Assembly (NCBI RefSeq): GCF_003970925.1
Contig: NZ_RWJF01000001.1
Location: 1,420,501 to 1,484,500 of the forward strand
DNA length: 64,000 nucleotides
Source: Sphingomonas ginkgonis
GTDB taxonomy: Bacteria; Pseudomonadota; Alphaproteobacteria; Sphingomonadales; Sphingomonadaceae
Reading direction: 5' to 3'
The notes beneath the pieces were generated by a model, which saw nothing but the letters and a program-made list of their open reading frames with translations, ran no database searches and was not told the origin of the DNA. Shown here one piece after another: positions 17,321 through 29,842 of this stretch. The translations under genes and the position numbers were made by a program. The first letter of the stretch is position 1, and every line of letters begins with the position of its first letter.

Positions 17321-19537
17321 TCAGGCGACCGGGGGCAGCCGCCCGAGGTGCTTCTCGAGCGTGATCGGGTAGTCGCGCACCCGAACGCCGGTCGCATTGT
17401 AGACGGCATTGGCAATCGCCGCGCCCACCCCGCACAGGCCGAGCTCGCCGACACCCTTGGCCTTCATCGGGTTGGCAAGGTCGTCCGCTTCCTCAAGGAA
17501 CAGCACGTCCTGATGGGGAACGTCGGCATGGACCGGGACTTCGTACCCCGCGAGATCGTGATTGACGAAGAAGCCGAACCGCGGATCGACCGCCAGCTCT
17601 TCCATCAGCGCCGCCCCGAGACCCATCGTCATGGCACCGATCACTTGGCTTCGAGCCGAGACCGGATTGAGGATGCGGCCCGCGGCACAGACCGCCAGCA
17701 TACGGCGGACCCGGGTCACGCCAGTAAAGGAGTCCACGCCCACTTCAACGAAGTGCGCGCCGAAGGTCGACAGCTGGTGCGTCTTGCCGAGCTCGCCGAA
17801 GTCGATCTTGTCCTCGGCCACTAAGTCACCTTGCGCCGCCGCCTGGCGGAGGTCGAGCGAGTGACTGCCGCCCCGCACCTTGCCGCCAGCGAAGACGGCC
17901 GTCGCAGGGTCGAGCCCCAGCCGACCGGCCACGGCCTCGCGCAGCTTGACACAGGCGGCGTAGACGCCGGCGGTCGCGTTGGCTGCTCCGAACTGACCGC
18001 CCGACCCTGCCGAGACCGGGAAGTCGGAGTCGCCGAGGCGAACGGCGACTGCGTCGATCGGGACGCCCATCATCTCCGCTGCCGTCTGCGCGATGATGGT
18101 GTAGCTGCCGGTGCCGATATCGGTCATGTCGGTCTCGACCGTGACCCGGCCGTCGCGACCGAGCCTCACGCGCGCTCCAGACGCCATGTTGATGTGGTTG
18201 CGGAAGGCGGCGGCCACACCCATCCCGACCAGCCAGCGGCCGTCCCGCACGTGGCTCGGCCGGGGATTGCGCCGGTTCCAGCCAAAGCGCCCGGCACCCT
18301 CGCGCAGGCAGCGGACCAGCTGACGCTCGGAAAAGCGGCGTTCGGGTTTGGCAGGATCCACCTGAGTGTCATTGCGAGCCCGGAAGTCGATCGGGTTCAT
18401 CCCAAGCTTCTCGGCCATCTCGTCCATGGCGATCTCGAGCGCCATCAACCCGGGCGCCTCGCCCGGTGCCCGCATCGCATTGCCTTCGGGAAGGTCGAGT
18501 ACTGCGAGCCGCATGGCAACCATCCGGTTGGCCCCGGCGTACAGCAGCTCGGTCTGGTTGACGGCCGTTTCCGGCCCGCCTCCGGGCTGATCGCCGGAGC
18601 CGCTCTCGTGCCCGATGGCGACGAGGGTACCGTCGTGATTGGCCCCGAGCCGAATCCGCTGGCGAGTGGCCGGCCGATGCGTGGTGTTGTTGGCCATCAT
18701 CGGCCGCGGCAAGGCGAGCTTGACCGGCCGCTTCGCCGCCTTGGCGCCGAGCGCCGCCAGCACCACGTCGGCCCGAAGGAACAGCTTGCCGCCAAACCCG
18801 CCGCCCACGTAGGGCGACACCAGCCGGACCTTGTCCTTCGGGATGCCGAGCGTCTTCGCAAGATCACCCCGGCCCCAGTCGATCATCTGGTTGGAAGTCC
18901 AGACGGTCAGCCGGTCACCGTTCCACTCGGCGATGGTGGCGTGGGGCTCCATCATCGCGTGGCTGTGGTCGGGAGTGCTGTAGGTGGCGTCGAGCTGGAC
19001 CGGAGCGGCGGCGAACGCCTCCTCGAACTTGCCGACCCGCTTGACCGGGGGCGCCGCGCTGCCTTCGCCGCTCGATCCGCCCGTGAGCGGCGCGTGCTTC
19101 AATTCCTCGTCGAGATCGAAGCGGCCTTTGGCCCGGCTGTACTTGACCCGAACCAGCGCAGCCGCGGCGCGCGCCTGCTCGAAGCTCTCCGCTACGACGA
19201 CCGCGATCGCCTGGTGGTAGTGGTGGACCTCGCTCCCACCGAACAGCTTCGCCGTGTTGAACTTGCCCTTGTCGAGCTTGCCGGCGTCGGGGGAGGTGAC
19301 GATCGTAATCACGCCCGGCGCGCGCCGCGCCTCTGCCGTGTCGATCGACGCGATCTGCCCCCTGCCGATTGCCGCGCCAACCGGATAGCCGTAGGCCATC
19401 CGCTCGAAACCCTGGTGCTCGTAGGCGTAGGGGGCGCGGCCACTGGTCTTGAGCGGACCGTCGATCCGGCTGTGGGCACGCCCGACCACCGACATCCGGT
19501 CGATCGGATTGCTGCCCGCGGGCGTGTCGAACTTCAT
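17321..19537 (-). CDS. Aldehyde oxidoreductase molybdenum-binding subunit (PaoC/YagR type)
   Basis: 738-residue large subunit of a xanthine-oxidase-family enzyme, carrying the molybdenum cytosine-dinucleotide cofactor. It has the aldehyde-oxidase a/b-hammerhead domain ([20 protein letters not shown]), [26 protein letters not shown] and the base-catalyst motif KGVGELG with Glu698. Last of three genes; the start overlaps the FAD subunit gene by 4 bp. The trio resembles E. coli PaoABC, a periplasmic aldehyde detoxifier. No paoD-like maturation gene is seen in the window. Confidence 0.93.
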   Translation of the reverse strand: MKFDTPAGSNPIDRMSVVGRAHSRIDGPLKTSGRAPYAYEHQGFERMAYGYPVGAAIGRGQIASIDTAEARRAPGVITIVTSPDAGKLDKGKFNTAKLFGGSEVHHYHQAIAVVVAESFEQARAAAALVRVKYSRAKGRFDLDEELKHAPLTGGSSGEGSAAPPVKRVGKFEEAFAAAPVQLDATYSTPDHSHAMMEPHATIAEWNGDRLTVWTSNQMIDWGRGDLAKTLGIPKDKVRLVSPYVGGGFGGKLFLRADVVLAALGAKAAKRPVKLALPRPMMANNTTHRPATRQRIRLGANHDGTLVAIGHESGSGDQPGGGPETAVNQTELLYAGANRMVAMRLAVLDLPEGNAMRAPGEAPGLMALEIAMDEMAEKLGMNPIDFRARNDTQVDPAKPERRFSERQLVRCLREGAGRFGWNRRNPRPSHVRDGRWLVGMGVAAAFRNHINMASGARVRLGRDGRVTVETDMTDIGTGSYTIIAQTAAEMMGVPIDAVAVRLGDSDFPVSAGSGGQFGAANATAGVYAACVKLREAVAGRLGLDPATAVFAGGKVRGGSHSLDLRQAAAQGDLVAEDKIDFGELGKTHQLSTFGAHFVEVGVDSFTGVTRVRRMLAVCAAGRILNPVSARSQVIGAMTMGLGAALMEELAVDPRFGFFVNHDLAGYEVPVHADVPHQDVLFLEEADDLANPMKAKGVGELGLCGVGAAIANAVYNATGVRVRDYPITLEKHLGRLPPVA

Positions 19538-20487
19538 GAGTGCCTCGCTTGGCTGATCACCGCGGCAAGCGTGCGCTCGGCCAGCGGCAGCTTGAACGCA
19601 TTGTGGGTCGTCGGGCGAGCGCCGGCGAGCAGACTTGCGGTCACCGCCTTTGCGCCCTGCGGCAGCGCCGCCTCGGCGGCCTCGACGCGCCACGGCTTGT
19701 GCGCCACGCCACCCAGCGCCACCCGGCCCCGGCCGTCGCGCCCGATCACCGCCGCCACCGAGACCACGGCGAAGGCGTAGGAGGCGCGGTCGCGCACCTT
19801 TTCGTAGAAGTGTCGGCCCCCGATCGGCTTGGGCAAAGTCACCGCGGTGATCAGTTCGCCCGGCTGCAGCACGGTCTCGACCTGCGGCGTTTCGCCCGGC
19901 AGCCGGTGGAACTCGGCGATCGGGATCGAGCGGGCAGCGCCATCGGATCGAACGGTTTCCACCGCGGCATCCAGCACCCGCATCGCCACCGCCATGTCTG
20001 AGGGGTGGGTCGCGATGCATTGATCGCTGGAACCGATCACTGCCAGCTGGCGCGAGTAGCCGCCGATCGCCGCGCAGCCCGAGCCTGGACGGCGCTTGTT
20101 GCACGGCATGTTGGGATCGTAGAAATAGGGACAGCGAGTGCGCTGCATGAGGTTGCCGGCGGTCGTCGCCTTGTTGCGCAGCTGGCCCGAAGCGCCTGCG
20201 ACGATTGCCTTCGTGAGCACCTGATAGTCACTTCGCACGCGGCGGTCGGCGGCGAGATCGGTGTTGGTGACCAGCGCGCCGATCCGCAGCCCGCCCTCGC
20301 GGGTTTCCTCAATCCTGTCGAGGCGGAGATCCTGCACGTCGACGAGATGGGTCGGCGTCTCGATCTCGAGCTTCATCAGGTCGAGCAGGTTAGTGCCGCC
20401 GGCGAGGAACTTGGCACCGGGCCGCTCGGCGACAATCCGGGCGGCCTGAACCGGGTCGCTCGCGCGCTCGTAGGTGAAGGCCCTCAT
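19534..20487 (-). CDS. Aldehyde oxidoreductase FAD-binding subunit (PaoB/YagS type)
   Basis: 317-residue FAD subunit of a xanthine-oxidase-family complex. The N-terminal FAD motif is [15 protein letters not shown], followed by a CO-dehydrogenase flavoprotein C-terminal domain. It contains the Cys-rich insert [21 protein letters not shown], which in PaoB binds an additional [4Fe-4S] cluster. That specifically supports the Pao/Yag subtype over XdhB. It overlaps the iron-sulfur gene upstream and the molybdenum gene downstream by 4 bp each. Confidence 0.93.
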   Translation of the reverse strand: MRAFTYERASDPVQAARIVAERPGAKFLAGGTNLLDLMKLEIETPTHLVDVQDLRLDRIEETREGGLRIGALVTNTDLAADRRVRSDYQVLTKAIVAGASGQLRNKATTAGNLMQRTRCPYFYDPNMPCNKRRPGSGCAAIGGYSRQLAVIGSSDQCIATHPSDMAVAMRVLDAAVETVRSDGAARSIPIAEFHRLPGETPQVETVLQPGELITAVTLPKPIGGRHFYEKVRDRASYAFAVVSVAAVIGRDGRGRVALGGVAHKPWRVEAAEAALPQGAKAVTASLLAGARPTTHNAFKLPLAERTLAAVISQARHS

Positions 20488-21128
20488 CCCTGATTCCCCG
20501 CGACCTCGGCCATCGCTTCGGCAATGTTCGAATAGGCGCCACAGCGACAGATGTTGCCGCTCATCCGTTCTCGCAGCTCCAAGTTGCTCATTCGCGGCCT
20601 GTCCGCCGGGTCGGCCTGAACATGGCTGGGTATTCCGCGGCGGATCTCGTCGAGCACCGCCACCGCCGAGCAGATCTGCCCCGGCGTGCAATAACCGCAC
20701 TGGTACCCGTCATGCTTCACGAACGCGGCCTGCATCGGGTGCAGCCGTTCGGGCGACCCCAGCCCCTCGATGGTGGTCACCTTGTCGCCCTGATGCTGGA
20801 CGGCGAGGCTGAGGCAGCTGTTGATCCGCTGACCATTGACCAGGACGGTGCAGGCCCCGCACTGCCCATGATCGCAGCCCTTCTTGGTGCCGGTCAGGTG
20901 CAGATGCTCGCGCAGTGTATCGAGCAGCGTAGTCCGGGTGTCGAGCTGCAGCTGTCTTGGCTGTCCATTGACCTCGATGGTGACCGGGACGAGCGATGGA
21001 ACAGCCGCCGATGCCGGGCGTGGCTGCGCAATGGCTTCCATGCTAGGCGTTGCTATCACGGCCGCGGAAGCGGCCCCGCTGACCAGCACGCCTCGCCGAG
21101 TGACGGGCAGGCGATCCGTTTCTTCCAT
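20484..21128 (-). CDS. Tat-exported [2Fe-2S] subunit of aldehyde oxidoreductase (PaoA/YagT type)
   Basis: 214-residue electron-transfer subunit with two [2Fe-2S] domains. The ferredoxin-like one has [15 protein letters not shown] and the helical one has [13 protein letters not shown] and ICRCGAY. A Tat signal ([17 protein letters not shown]) should carry the whole folded complex to the periplasm. I favour the ATG at 21128, with GGAG about 8 bases upstream; an ATG three codons earlier is possible. First gene of the three-gene operon; the 170 bp upstream should hold the promoter. Confidence 0.92.
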   Translation of the reverse strand: MEETDRLPVTRRGVLVSGAASAAVIATPSMEAIAQPRPASAAVPSLVPVTIEVNGQPRQLQLDTRTTLLDTLREHLHLTGTKKGCDHGQCGACTVLVNGQRINSCLSLAVQHQGDKVTTIEGLGSPERLHPMQAAFVKHDGYQCGYCTPGQICSAVAVLDEIRRGIPSHVQADPADRPRMSNLELRERMSGNICRCGAYSNIAEAMAEVAGNQG

Positions 21129-21298
21129 TGACTCCATTCCCTCGCAAAGGTCGCGCTTCAAGATTTTGCACCTGGAAGACCCCGCTGACGTGGCGCGCTA
21201 GCTCGGTTGGTAACTCTCAGTGGGGCGAAACTATCCGGACCAAAGCTGCTCGAAAACGAATTCTCCTGGTCTCCGCGACGGGAGTCGGCATCGTTTGC

Positions 21299-22152
<854 letters not shown>

Positions 22153-22156
<4 letters not shown>

Positions 22157-23151
22157 CGTGCCTCGTCCACGGTCCGGCGAGGCAGGAAGAAATAGAGCAG
22201 CCAACCCGCCAGGGCGACTGCCCCGACCAGCAGGCGGAGCCCGTCGTCGGTGATCGTCTGCCGTCCGACCCCCTCGAGGATCCCGGCGACGCTCAGCATC
22301 AGCACCGCGCCGAGCATCGCGGTTGCCGCCGTCCGGCCTGCCGCGACCAGCGCCTCCATCCGCTGCGCGGCGCCGGGGAAGGCGAGCGCCAGCCCGATGC
22401 GGATGCCGGCAGCCCCGGCGACACAGATGGCGAGCAGCTCGGTCGTGCCGTGGATCAGCAGCCAGCCGGCGAGGTTGTGGGCGAGCCCGTGCGCGGCGAA
22501 GACCGCGAAAATCGCGCCGAGCATCAGCCCGTTGTAGGTGATCAGCAGCACCGACGGGACGGCGAAGGCGAAGCCTAGCGCGAAGGCGAAGATGGCGATC
22601 TGGGCATTGTGGGTGAAGAGGAAGGTAGCGAAGACCATCAGCCCGTCGCGCTCGTTGCCGTAGAGGGTGCCGCGCAGGAAGGCGGTCGAGGCGGCTGGAT
22701 CGCGCCCGGCAGCCATGCCCTGCGGGATGATCCCGTAAAACCAGTCCGGATCGCCGCGCACCAGCAGGAAGGCGGCGAGCGCGGACGCGGCGGTCAGCAC
22801 GGCGCAGAACAGCAGCTCGCGCCACAGGGCCTGAATCGCCAGCGGCCAGCCCCGCGCGAAAAAGCGGAGGACCTGCCGCCCGGGCGAAGTCTGCACTCCG
22901 TAGATCTGGAAATAGGCGCGGGTGCTGAGCTGCTCGAGATAGGTCAGCAGCGAGCGGTCGAGCGAGGTGTCCCGCGCCACCGACAGGGAGGACAGGGTCG
23001 AGCGGTAGAGCCGCGGAAGATCGAGCAGGTCGTCGTCGCTGAGCGAACGGAGCGACTTGCGCTCGAGGCGGGTGACGAGCTGGTCGAGCCGCTCCCAGTC
23101 GGCCGAATGCTCGGCGCGAAAGCGGGTGGCGTTCACGAGCGGGCCGCTCAC
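22153..23151 (-). CDS. SpoIIM-family (stage II sporulation protein M-like) membrane protein
   Basis: 332-residue protein with a cytoplasmic N-terminal region (about 1-100, Arg/Asp-rich) and about six membrane helices, including the SpoIIM-type stretch FTHNAQIAIFAFALGFAFAVPS, then ITYNGLMLGAIFAVFAAHGL. In sporulators SpoIIM helps recruit peptidoglycan hydrolases during engulfment. This organism is not a sporulator, so the role differs and is unknown. Start: a GTG whose GTGA overlaps the DUF58 stop; a later GTG five codons in is possible. Confidence 0.87.
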
Positions 23152-24448
23152 AGCCGGTCCCTCCGCTTGATCTCGAGATAGGCCTCCGCAATCGCGGGCG
23201 CGACTCGCTCGTGGTCGGCCTCGAGCACCTCGACGCCGAGGCGGCGGAGCTCGGCAATGACCTCCTGGCGGTCGCGGATCAGCTCGGCGGCGGTGATCGC
23301 CCGGGTGACATCGTCGGCGCTGTCGGGCCGAGCCTCGACGAACGCCTCCAGCTCCTCGTCGCGGAGCACCACGACGAGCAGGAGATGGGTCCGGATCAGC
23401 AGTCGGACGGTGGCGAGCAGGAAGCGCGCCGAGACGCGATCGGTGAACTCGGTGAAGAGGATCACCAGCGAGCGGCGCGACAGGCGCGCGTTGAGGTCGG
23501 TCAGCGCGAACGTGTAGTTGGTCTCGTCGACGCCATAGTCGATCGAGGCGGTGAGGCGCTGGACCTCGGCGAAGGCGCCGGCGCCCGAGACGAGGCCGCT
23601 GGCGACCCGCGGGCGGCTGTCGAAGGCGTTGATCGCGACCCGGTCGCCGAGGCGCAAAGCGAGCCAGGCGGTGAGCAGGATCCCGGCGATCATCCGGTCC
23701 AGACGCGGCAGCCCGGCGACCGGTTCCGACATCTGGCGGCCGCAGTCGAGCGCGAAGACGATCTGGTTGTTCTTCTCGCCATGATAGTGGCGGGCGAGCA
23801 GCCGGGTCGCGCGCGCGCTGCTCTTCCAGTCGATCGCACGCCGGTCCATCCCGGGGCGGAATTCTACGAGCGCGTCGAAGTCGCTGCCCTCGCCGCGGGT
23901 GAATTGCCGCATCGTCCCGTCGACCGCATAGCGTTCGAACAGGGTCGCCCCGAGCCGCTGGGTGGGGCGGAGGTCGGGAAGAATGGGGAAGGGCTGGTCG
24001 ACCGCCTGCTCGTGCTGGCGCCAGACCAGCCCCAGCGGCCCCTGCCAGCGCAGCCACAGCCGCTCGATCCTGGCGGTGCCGCGGCGGAGCATGGCGAGCG
24101 GGAGGCGCACGCTCGCTGCGCCGGCGGCAAGTCCGACCTCCGATCGGTCGCTACCCAGCGGCTCGACCACCGGCGAGTGGGCCAGCGCGAGTTGCGCAAC
24201 GTCGGCGCGGGCGCCGAGCCGAAGGTCGACTGTCGCGTCTCGGGTCTCGCCGACATAGGCGCTGCCCGGAAGCTCGAGCGCCACCGCGAGCGGGCCCCGG
24301 CTCTTGAGGGCGTCGAGCCCGACTAACAGCACGATGACGAGCGGCCACACCAGCGCCATCGCCCAGCGGCCGCTCGACCACGCCGCGACGGCGAGCGCCA
24401 GCAGCGCGCCGAGCGCCATCAGCACGACCGCGCGGCGGGTCGGGTAGA

Positions 24449-24452
<4 letters not shown>
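23148..24452 (-). CDS. DUF58 domain protein (MoxR-associated, VWA-like)
   Basis: 434-residue protein. Two N-terminal membrane helices (about residues 8-45) precede a beta-rich region and the DUF58 signature around [37 protein letters not shown], then a VWA-like fold ([11 protein letters not shown]). DUF58 proteins are regular partners of MoxR ATPases and are thought to present metal-dependent adhesion surfaces. The TTG start overlaps the MoxR stop (TTGA). Coupling on both sides implies equal expression within the complex. Confidence 0.9.
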
Positions 24453-25401
<949 letters not shown>

Positions 25402-25405
<4 letters not shown>

Positions 25406-26604
25406 TCACGCGTCTCCTCGATCCATCGGGTCATCTGTTGGGCCGCGGCGACCAGCTCGCCGCGGGTGCGGGCTCCCGCGACATTCGCCGCGAGCGCCGA
25501 GAAGGGGCGCTCGGGGCGGAGGCGGTCGAGTGCGGCGTCGGTCTCCGCGGCGCTGGTGGACGGCGGAAGGCGGTACAAAGCCGCCGCGCGGTTCCGCGCC
25601 ACCTCGGCGTAGCGGCCGCCGAGCCGCGTCTCGCGCCGCGCCTTGCGGACCAGCGCGGCGCTGTTCTCGACCAGCGCGGCCTTGCCGAAGGCGATCGCCC
25701 GGCGCGGCACGAGCGGCGCACCGAAGCGGGTCAGCGCCTGCCAGCCGGCGAGCAGAAGCGCTGCCGCGAGGCACAGGGTGACAGCAAGGAAGGGCGGGTC
25801 GAAGGCGAGCCGGAGCGGGCTCCGCGAGTGGCCGAGGCCATTGGTGGTGACGTCGAACAGGATGCTCCTGGCGCCGCTGCTGTTGAGGTCGTCGAGCATC
25901 GTCAGCGCGCCCAGCGCCTGCTGGCGATCCGCCATCGCCACATTGTCGAGGAGGTCGGGGTCGGACAGCAGGAACAGGTTTCGCGTGCCGATCTGGCCGA
26001 GCACGGTCGCTCCCCGGCTGTCGACGATGACAGGGGTGACGTGCGCGCCCGCGATGCTCTGCATGATCGGCGGCTCGCGCAGCAACGCGGCCGACGGGAC
26101 CAGGGGAGAGCGGTTTTGCAGCGGGGCATGAGCGGTCTTCCGCCGCGAGACTCGGATGCGGATCGCGGGCTCGAGCACGTTCTCGAGGAGCATCGGTGGC
26201 ATCAGGCCGCTCGCCGACACCCAGCCGGCGGGTCGCTCGCGCTTCTCGGTCTGCCACTTGGGAAGGACGATCAAGGTCGCGCGGGCCCCGCGCGCCGCAA
26301 GCACCTTGCCGAGGTCGGTCGAGCCGCTCGGCGGAGTGATCACCGCCAGGTCGTCGCTGGTCCCGAGCTCCTCCTCGCTGCGATAGATCCGCGGGTTGCG
26401 GCCGGTAAGTTCGGCGAGGCGGACGAGACCGCTGAAGCCGATCGCGGCGTTCGACAGCGCGTGGCCGCCGCCGTTCCTGCCCGAGCGGAGGTCGGGGGCG
26501 TAGGCGCCGAGTAGCAGCGTAGCGACGAACGCCAGCACGCCGACGCCCGTCAGCAGCAGGAGCAGCGAGCGGCGGAACGGGTCAGGCGCGCTCGATGCAC
26601 TCAT
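25402..26604 (-). CDS. DUF4350-domain membrane protein
   Basis: 400-residue protein. An N-terminal helix (about 13-32) is followed by an extracytoplasmic alpha/beta region resembling DUF4350 ([14 protein letters not shown] ... [15 protein letters not shown]). A second helix (about 282-305) and a cytoplasmic tail complete it. The family typically sits between DUF4129 and MoxR genes and has no known activity. The fold hints at a glutamine-amidotransferase-like domain, but I see no clear catalytic triad. It overlaps both neighbours by 4 bp. Confidence 0.8.
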
Positions 26605-27308
26605 CGCGACCAGCTCGAGGCAAGCGCGAAGGCGCTGTAGGCGGCGCGCGCTTCGGACCATTCTCCGCCGTCGACCGCGCGGCCGCCGAACAGGCTGCGC
26701 TCGACGGTCGACGCGATGCCGGAGAAGAGCACGCGTGCCCGCTCCGGCAGCAGGACCGAGGCGGCGAGCTCGCGGCCGGTGAGGGCGGGGCGGGCGAGCT
26801 GCGGCCGGCGTCGCGCGATGTCGTCGACAGAGCGCAGCAACAGGCAGTGGATGGCCTCGGCGAACCGGCCCTGCGCGGCGAGCGCGTCGGCCTCGTCGAG
26901 CCAGGCGCGGACCGGCGCGGCGTCGGGCTGCCAGTCGAGGTCGGCCGCCTCGCCCGCGGGAAGCGGGGGCTGGCGGTGCCACGGCCACCGCCACTCGCCG
27001 CTGCGCGCCCGCTGGACGACCAGGTAGAGGATCAGCGCGGCGCCCGCGACCAGCAGCGTGACCAGGATGATGCGGGCGTAGGCGGCGTCGGGGAGATGGC
27101 TGAACAGCCAGCCAAAGAAACGGCCGATGGGGCGCAAAGCGGCCTCGACCCATCGCCCGAGCGTCTCGACCCAGGCTGGTGGCTTGGGCTTCGGCGCGGC
27201 GGGGGAGAGGCTGAACTGGATCGAGGGATCGGCGTGAAGCTGCCGCCACGCCGCGTCGAACGATGGCGCGCGCGCCGTCGACCCGGCTCCGTTGTCGAGA
27301 TCCCCCAT
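26601..27308 (-). CDS. DUF4129-domain membrane protein
   Basis: 235-residue first gene of the six-gene MoxR operon. A Pro/Lys-rich N-terminal part (residues 1-60) is followed by one clear membrane helix (about 78-97). The cytoplasmic DUF4129 region resembles a transglutaminase-associated C-terminal domain (ALAAQGRFAEAIHCLLLRSVDDIARRR, then ARPALTGRELAA). Function unknown. The 105 bp separating it from the divergent membrane-protein gene should contain the operon promoter. Confidence 0.82.
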   Translation of the reverse strand: MGDLDNGAGSTARAPSFDAAWRQLHADPSIQFSLSPAAPKPKPPAWVETLGRWVEAALRPIGRFFGWLFSHLPDAAYARIILVTLLVAGAALILYLVVQRARSGEWRWPWHRQPPLPAGEAADLDWQPDAAPVRAWLDEADALAAQGRFAEAIHCLLLRSVDDIARRRPQLARPALTGRELAASVLLPERARVLFSGIASTVERSLFGGRAVDGGEWSEARAAYSAFALASSWSR

Positions 27309-27413
27309 TAAACTGAAGCATGAAACGTCGTCAGCACGGGCGCAAGCGCAATAAGGCTGGACAGCTCGTTCGCCCCGCCGCAACCTGTCTCCGGTCAATG
27401 GGGGACAAGCAAG

Positions 27414-28199
27414 ATGGCGACTGCGTATCAGGCCGTGTCGGGCGAGGTGTCGATTGGCCGCGTCTTCTCGCGCGCGTTCGGGTTCATCGGGCGCAACCCG
27501 GCGCTGGCGCTCGTCACCGCCTTCCTGTTCAGCGCGCTTCCGGTCGGGCTTGGGCAACTGCTCAACTTCGGTGCGATCCAGCCGGGCCTGTCGCGACCCA
27601 TGGCGGCGGGGCTGGGCACGCTGCAGCTGCTTTCCTTCCTGCTGATCGCCGTGTTCAACGCGCTGTCGCAGGCGACGATGACCCGCGCGCTGGTGGTCGA
27701 GCATGAGGGGCGCGGGCCGTCGCTGGGCGAAAGCCTGTCGGCGGGGCTGCGCTACGCGCTGCCGGTCGTCGGCTTCACGATCCTCTGGTACATCGGCATC
27801 TTTCTCGGCACCCTGCTGCTGATCGTGCCCGGCCTGATCCTGCTGACCATGTGGGCCGTCGCGGTTTCAGCATTGGTCGAGGAGCGGACCGGCGTGATCG
27901 GAGCGTTTGGCCGCAGCCGCGAGCTGACCAAGGGATCGCGCTGGAAGGTCTTCGGCCTGCTCGCCGCCATCCTGGTTGTCTTCTATCTTTCGCTGGCACT
28001 GGTAGGTTTCGCCGCTCGCCTGACCGGGTCGCCGGGTCAGTTCACCCAGCGTTTGCCGCTGCTGATGTTCGTCTGGAGCGTCGTTTCGACCGGCATCTTC
28101 AACCTGCTCTGGTCGACCATCCAGCCCTCGCTGTTCATCGAGCTTCGCGACGCGCGCGAAGGCGGCGGCGCCGGCGAACTGCACCAGGTCTTCGCCTGA
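27414..28199 (+). CDS. Polytopic membrane protein of unknown function
   Basis: 261-residue protein with about six hydrophobic helices (near 32-50, 72-92, 115-150 and 180-245). The layout resembles bacterial membrane proteins annotated as GDPD-associated or YciC/DUF975-like (GTLLLIVPGLILLTMWAVAVSALVEERTGVIGAFGRSRELTKG). The LLxVPGxxL-W segment followed by a conserved RSRELTKG loop is characteristic of that group. It is transcribed away from the MoxR operon with a shared 105-bp intergenic region. Function unknown. Confidence 0.75.
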   Translation: MATAYQAVSGEVSIGRVFSRAFGFIGRNPALALVTAFLFSALPVGLGQLLNFGAIQPGLSRPMAAGLGTLQLLSFLLIAVFNALSQATMTRALVVEHEGRGPSLGESLSAGLRYALPVVGFTILWYIGIFLGTLLLIVPGLILLTMWAVAVSALVEERTGVIGAFGRSRELTKGSRWKVFGLLAAILVVFYLSLALVGFAARLTGSPGQFTQRLPLLMFVWSVVSTGIFNLLWSTIQPSLFIELRDAREGGGAGELHQVFA

Positions 28200-28453
28200 T
28201 CTCGGGCAATCCCTCGCGTTCGGCTCACGTCTGGTTACTCCGCAATCGAACCGGAAATCGTTGCCGAAGCGTTGCAGGACAGGACCGTTGTGACGGGGGC
28301 GGCGGCGTCCGAGAGCCCGCCCTACACGCGTGAGACCCAGCTGAAGGGCAGGGTGGGCGATGCCTCCGGGGCCTGAACTGATATAGCGGTCGGACCGAAT
28401 CGATCCGAGCCTTGTTTCGGGTCTAGCGACGCGATCAGGGAAGCGGAGAATCG

Positions 28454-28927
28454 ATGCCCCCCACTATCCTCGGGGCTCCGGATGTGAAGCTCACGTCCCG
28501 ACAGCTGCAGTGCCTTGAAGGCTTCTGGCGCCGCAAGACGGCGAAGGAGATCGGTCGGCAGCTCGGGATCACCCACTACGCGGTGGAAAAGCATCTGCTG
28601 GCTGTTCGCCAGCAGCTCGGTGTTACCTCGTCCGCGGCGGCGGCGGCCCTCGTTTTCGGCGGTCCCCAAGGAACTACGGTCGAGCCGTACTATGGCGGCG
28701 CAGAGCTACCGCAAGGGCGCGAAAGCTCGGAGATCGAGAGCGCGCTGGACGGCGGACGATCCGCTGCCGGCGCGGCTATCGACCAGCCGCCGCCGATCAA
28801 CACGCTCGGGGCGGGGATGACCTTGCTGGCGATCCTGGCCGTCGCGGTCGGATCGATCCTGTCTTTGGCCGCTCTCGTCGGAGCGGCTCAGGGCGCCAAC
28901 CAGCTTTGGAAAACCTTTGGCCAATAG
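28454..28927 (+). CDS. Membrane-anchored LuxR-type HTH protein
   Basis: 157-residue protein. Residues 12-58 form a LuxR/GerE-like helix-turn-helix (KLTSRQLQCLEGFWRRKTAKEIGRQLG, then HYAVEKHLLAVRQQLG). A variable linker leads to a single C-terminal membrane helix (about 120-143). There is no receiver or sensor domain. The layout suggests a DNA-binding protein tethered to the membrane, though the helix could have another role. It is preceded by a 254-bp gap and followed by small uncharacterised genes. Confidence 0.82.
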   Translation: MPPTILGAPDVKLTSRQLQCLEGFWRRKTAKEIGRQLGITHYAVEKHLLAVRQQLGVTSSAAAAALVFGGPQGTTVEPYYGGAELPQGRESSEIESALDGGRSAAGAAIDQPPPINTLGAGMTLLAILAVAVGSILSLAALVGAAQGANQLWKTFGQ

Positions 28928-28966
28928 TCTCCGTCTCGGCGTACGCCCCATTGTTAGGAGACCCCA

Positions 28967-29311
28967 GTGCTTAATCAACGTCATGCCGCGGCGCAGGCCG
29001 TCGCCCGCGAGCTCATCCCGGCGGAGCGGGACCTGGATGCCGCCATCGTGCACAGCGCGAAACTTGCTATCGCAGTGGTCGAAGGTCGCAAGGCAGCGAA
29101 GCTTCCGCTCGCGACGGGGCAGGAGGCGCTGACCCTGATCGCCGGCGCGACTGCGCAGCTGGTCGCCGCCCGCAAGCAGATGATCGAAGCGCACCACGCG
29201 TTCCGCGAGACCCAGATCGAGATCGGGCTCGGTGCCTTCAGCTATGGGGACATCTGGGAATGCCCGCCCTCGTCCGAGCACGAGGCTGCGCCGCTCTCGA
29301 TCGTCGCTTGA
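28967..29311 (+). CDS. Small protein of unknown function
   Basis: 114-residue soluble, mostly helical and Ala-rich protein (QAVARELIPAERDLDAAIVHSAKLAIAVVEGRKAAKL). It ends in an aromatic/acidic stretch (FSYGDIWECPPSSEHEA). I do not recognise a family. The GTG start is well supported by TAGGAG 6 bases upstream. It is probably co-transcribed with the HTH gene 39 bp upstream and the membrane protein 39 bp downstream. Confidence 0.7.
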   Translation: MLNQRHAAAQAVARELIPAERDLDAAIVHSAKLAIAVVEGRKAAKLPLATGQEALTLIAGATAQLVAARKQMIEAHHAFRETQIEIGLGAFSYGDIWECPPSSEHEAAPLSIVA

Positions 29312-29350
29312 TCACTGGGGCGACGGAAAGGCGAAGAACGGGGGTTCAGC

Positions 29351-29803
29351 TTGCTTCACATCATCGCCTTTCTCGTCGCCCTGGGATTCTGTTCCATCTA
29401 CGCCTTTTCGGCGGGCGCCGGGCCGGAACGGGTGGCCATTGTCGCGCAGCTCGGCGCCTTGCTGATGTCCTTCTCGGCCGGCTTCGTGCGGATCTCCGGC
29501 GGATTTAGCAGCCTGCCGGCGGGGCTTGCAGTCGCCGACCTTGCGCTCGGCGCGGCGCTCGTCGTCCTGGCGCTCTGGGCCAATCGTTTCTGGCCGATCG
29601 CGCTGGCCGGCCTGCAGGTCGCGACGATCCTCGCCCACATCGCCAAGTCGATCTTCCCGCCGCTTCCGGCGGCCGGTTACGCGATCCTGGTCACCGTCTG
29701 GGCTTGGCCGATGCTGGCGGTCACCGCCGTCGGCATCATGAACCACCGCCGGCGCGTGCTGCTGCACGGCGCCGAGCGCGACTGGAAAGACAGCTGGAGA
29801 TGA
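29351..29803 (+). CDS. Small four-helix membrane protein of unknown function
   Basis: 150 residues with four hydrophobic helices (about 2-20, 28-48, 55-75 and 82-130 in sequence) and a basic C-terminal tail (NHRRRVLLHGAERDWKDSW). No family recognised. It lies in a tight group with the small soluble protein before it and the MarR-like protein after it. Confidence 0.7.
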   Translation: MLHIIAFLVALGFCSIYAFSAGAGPERVAIVAQLGALLMSFSAGFVRISGGFSSLPAGLAVADLALGAALVVLALWANRFWPIALAGLQVATILAHIAKSIFPPLPAAGYAILVTVWAWPMLAVTAVGIMNHRRRVLLHGAERDWKDSWR

Positions 29804-29842
29804 CGATGGTCGCGGAACCGGCCGTCCGGCAGAAGAACCCGA

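Noticed and set aside
17831..19780. 649-residue forward open frame opposite the molybdenum subunit
   Set aside because: Shadow of the aldehyde oxidoreductase genes; His/Arg/Val-rich with no recognisable domain or ribosome-binding site.
21199..21214. tRNA-like D-arm sequence TAGCTCGGTTGGTA
   Set aside because: The D stem does not close, and no matching acceptor, anticodon or T arm follows. Considered as an attachment-site fragment, but there is no integrase or other mobile gene nearby.
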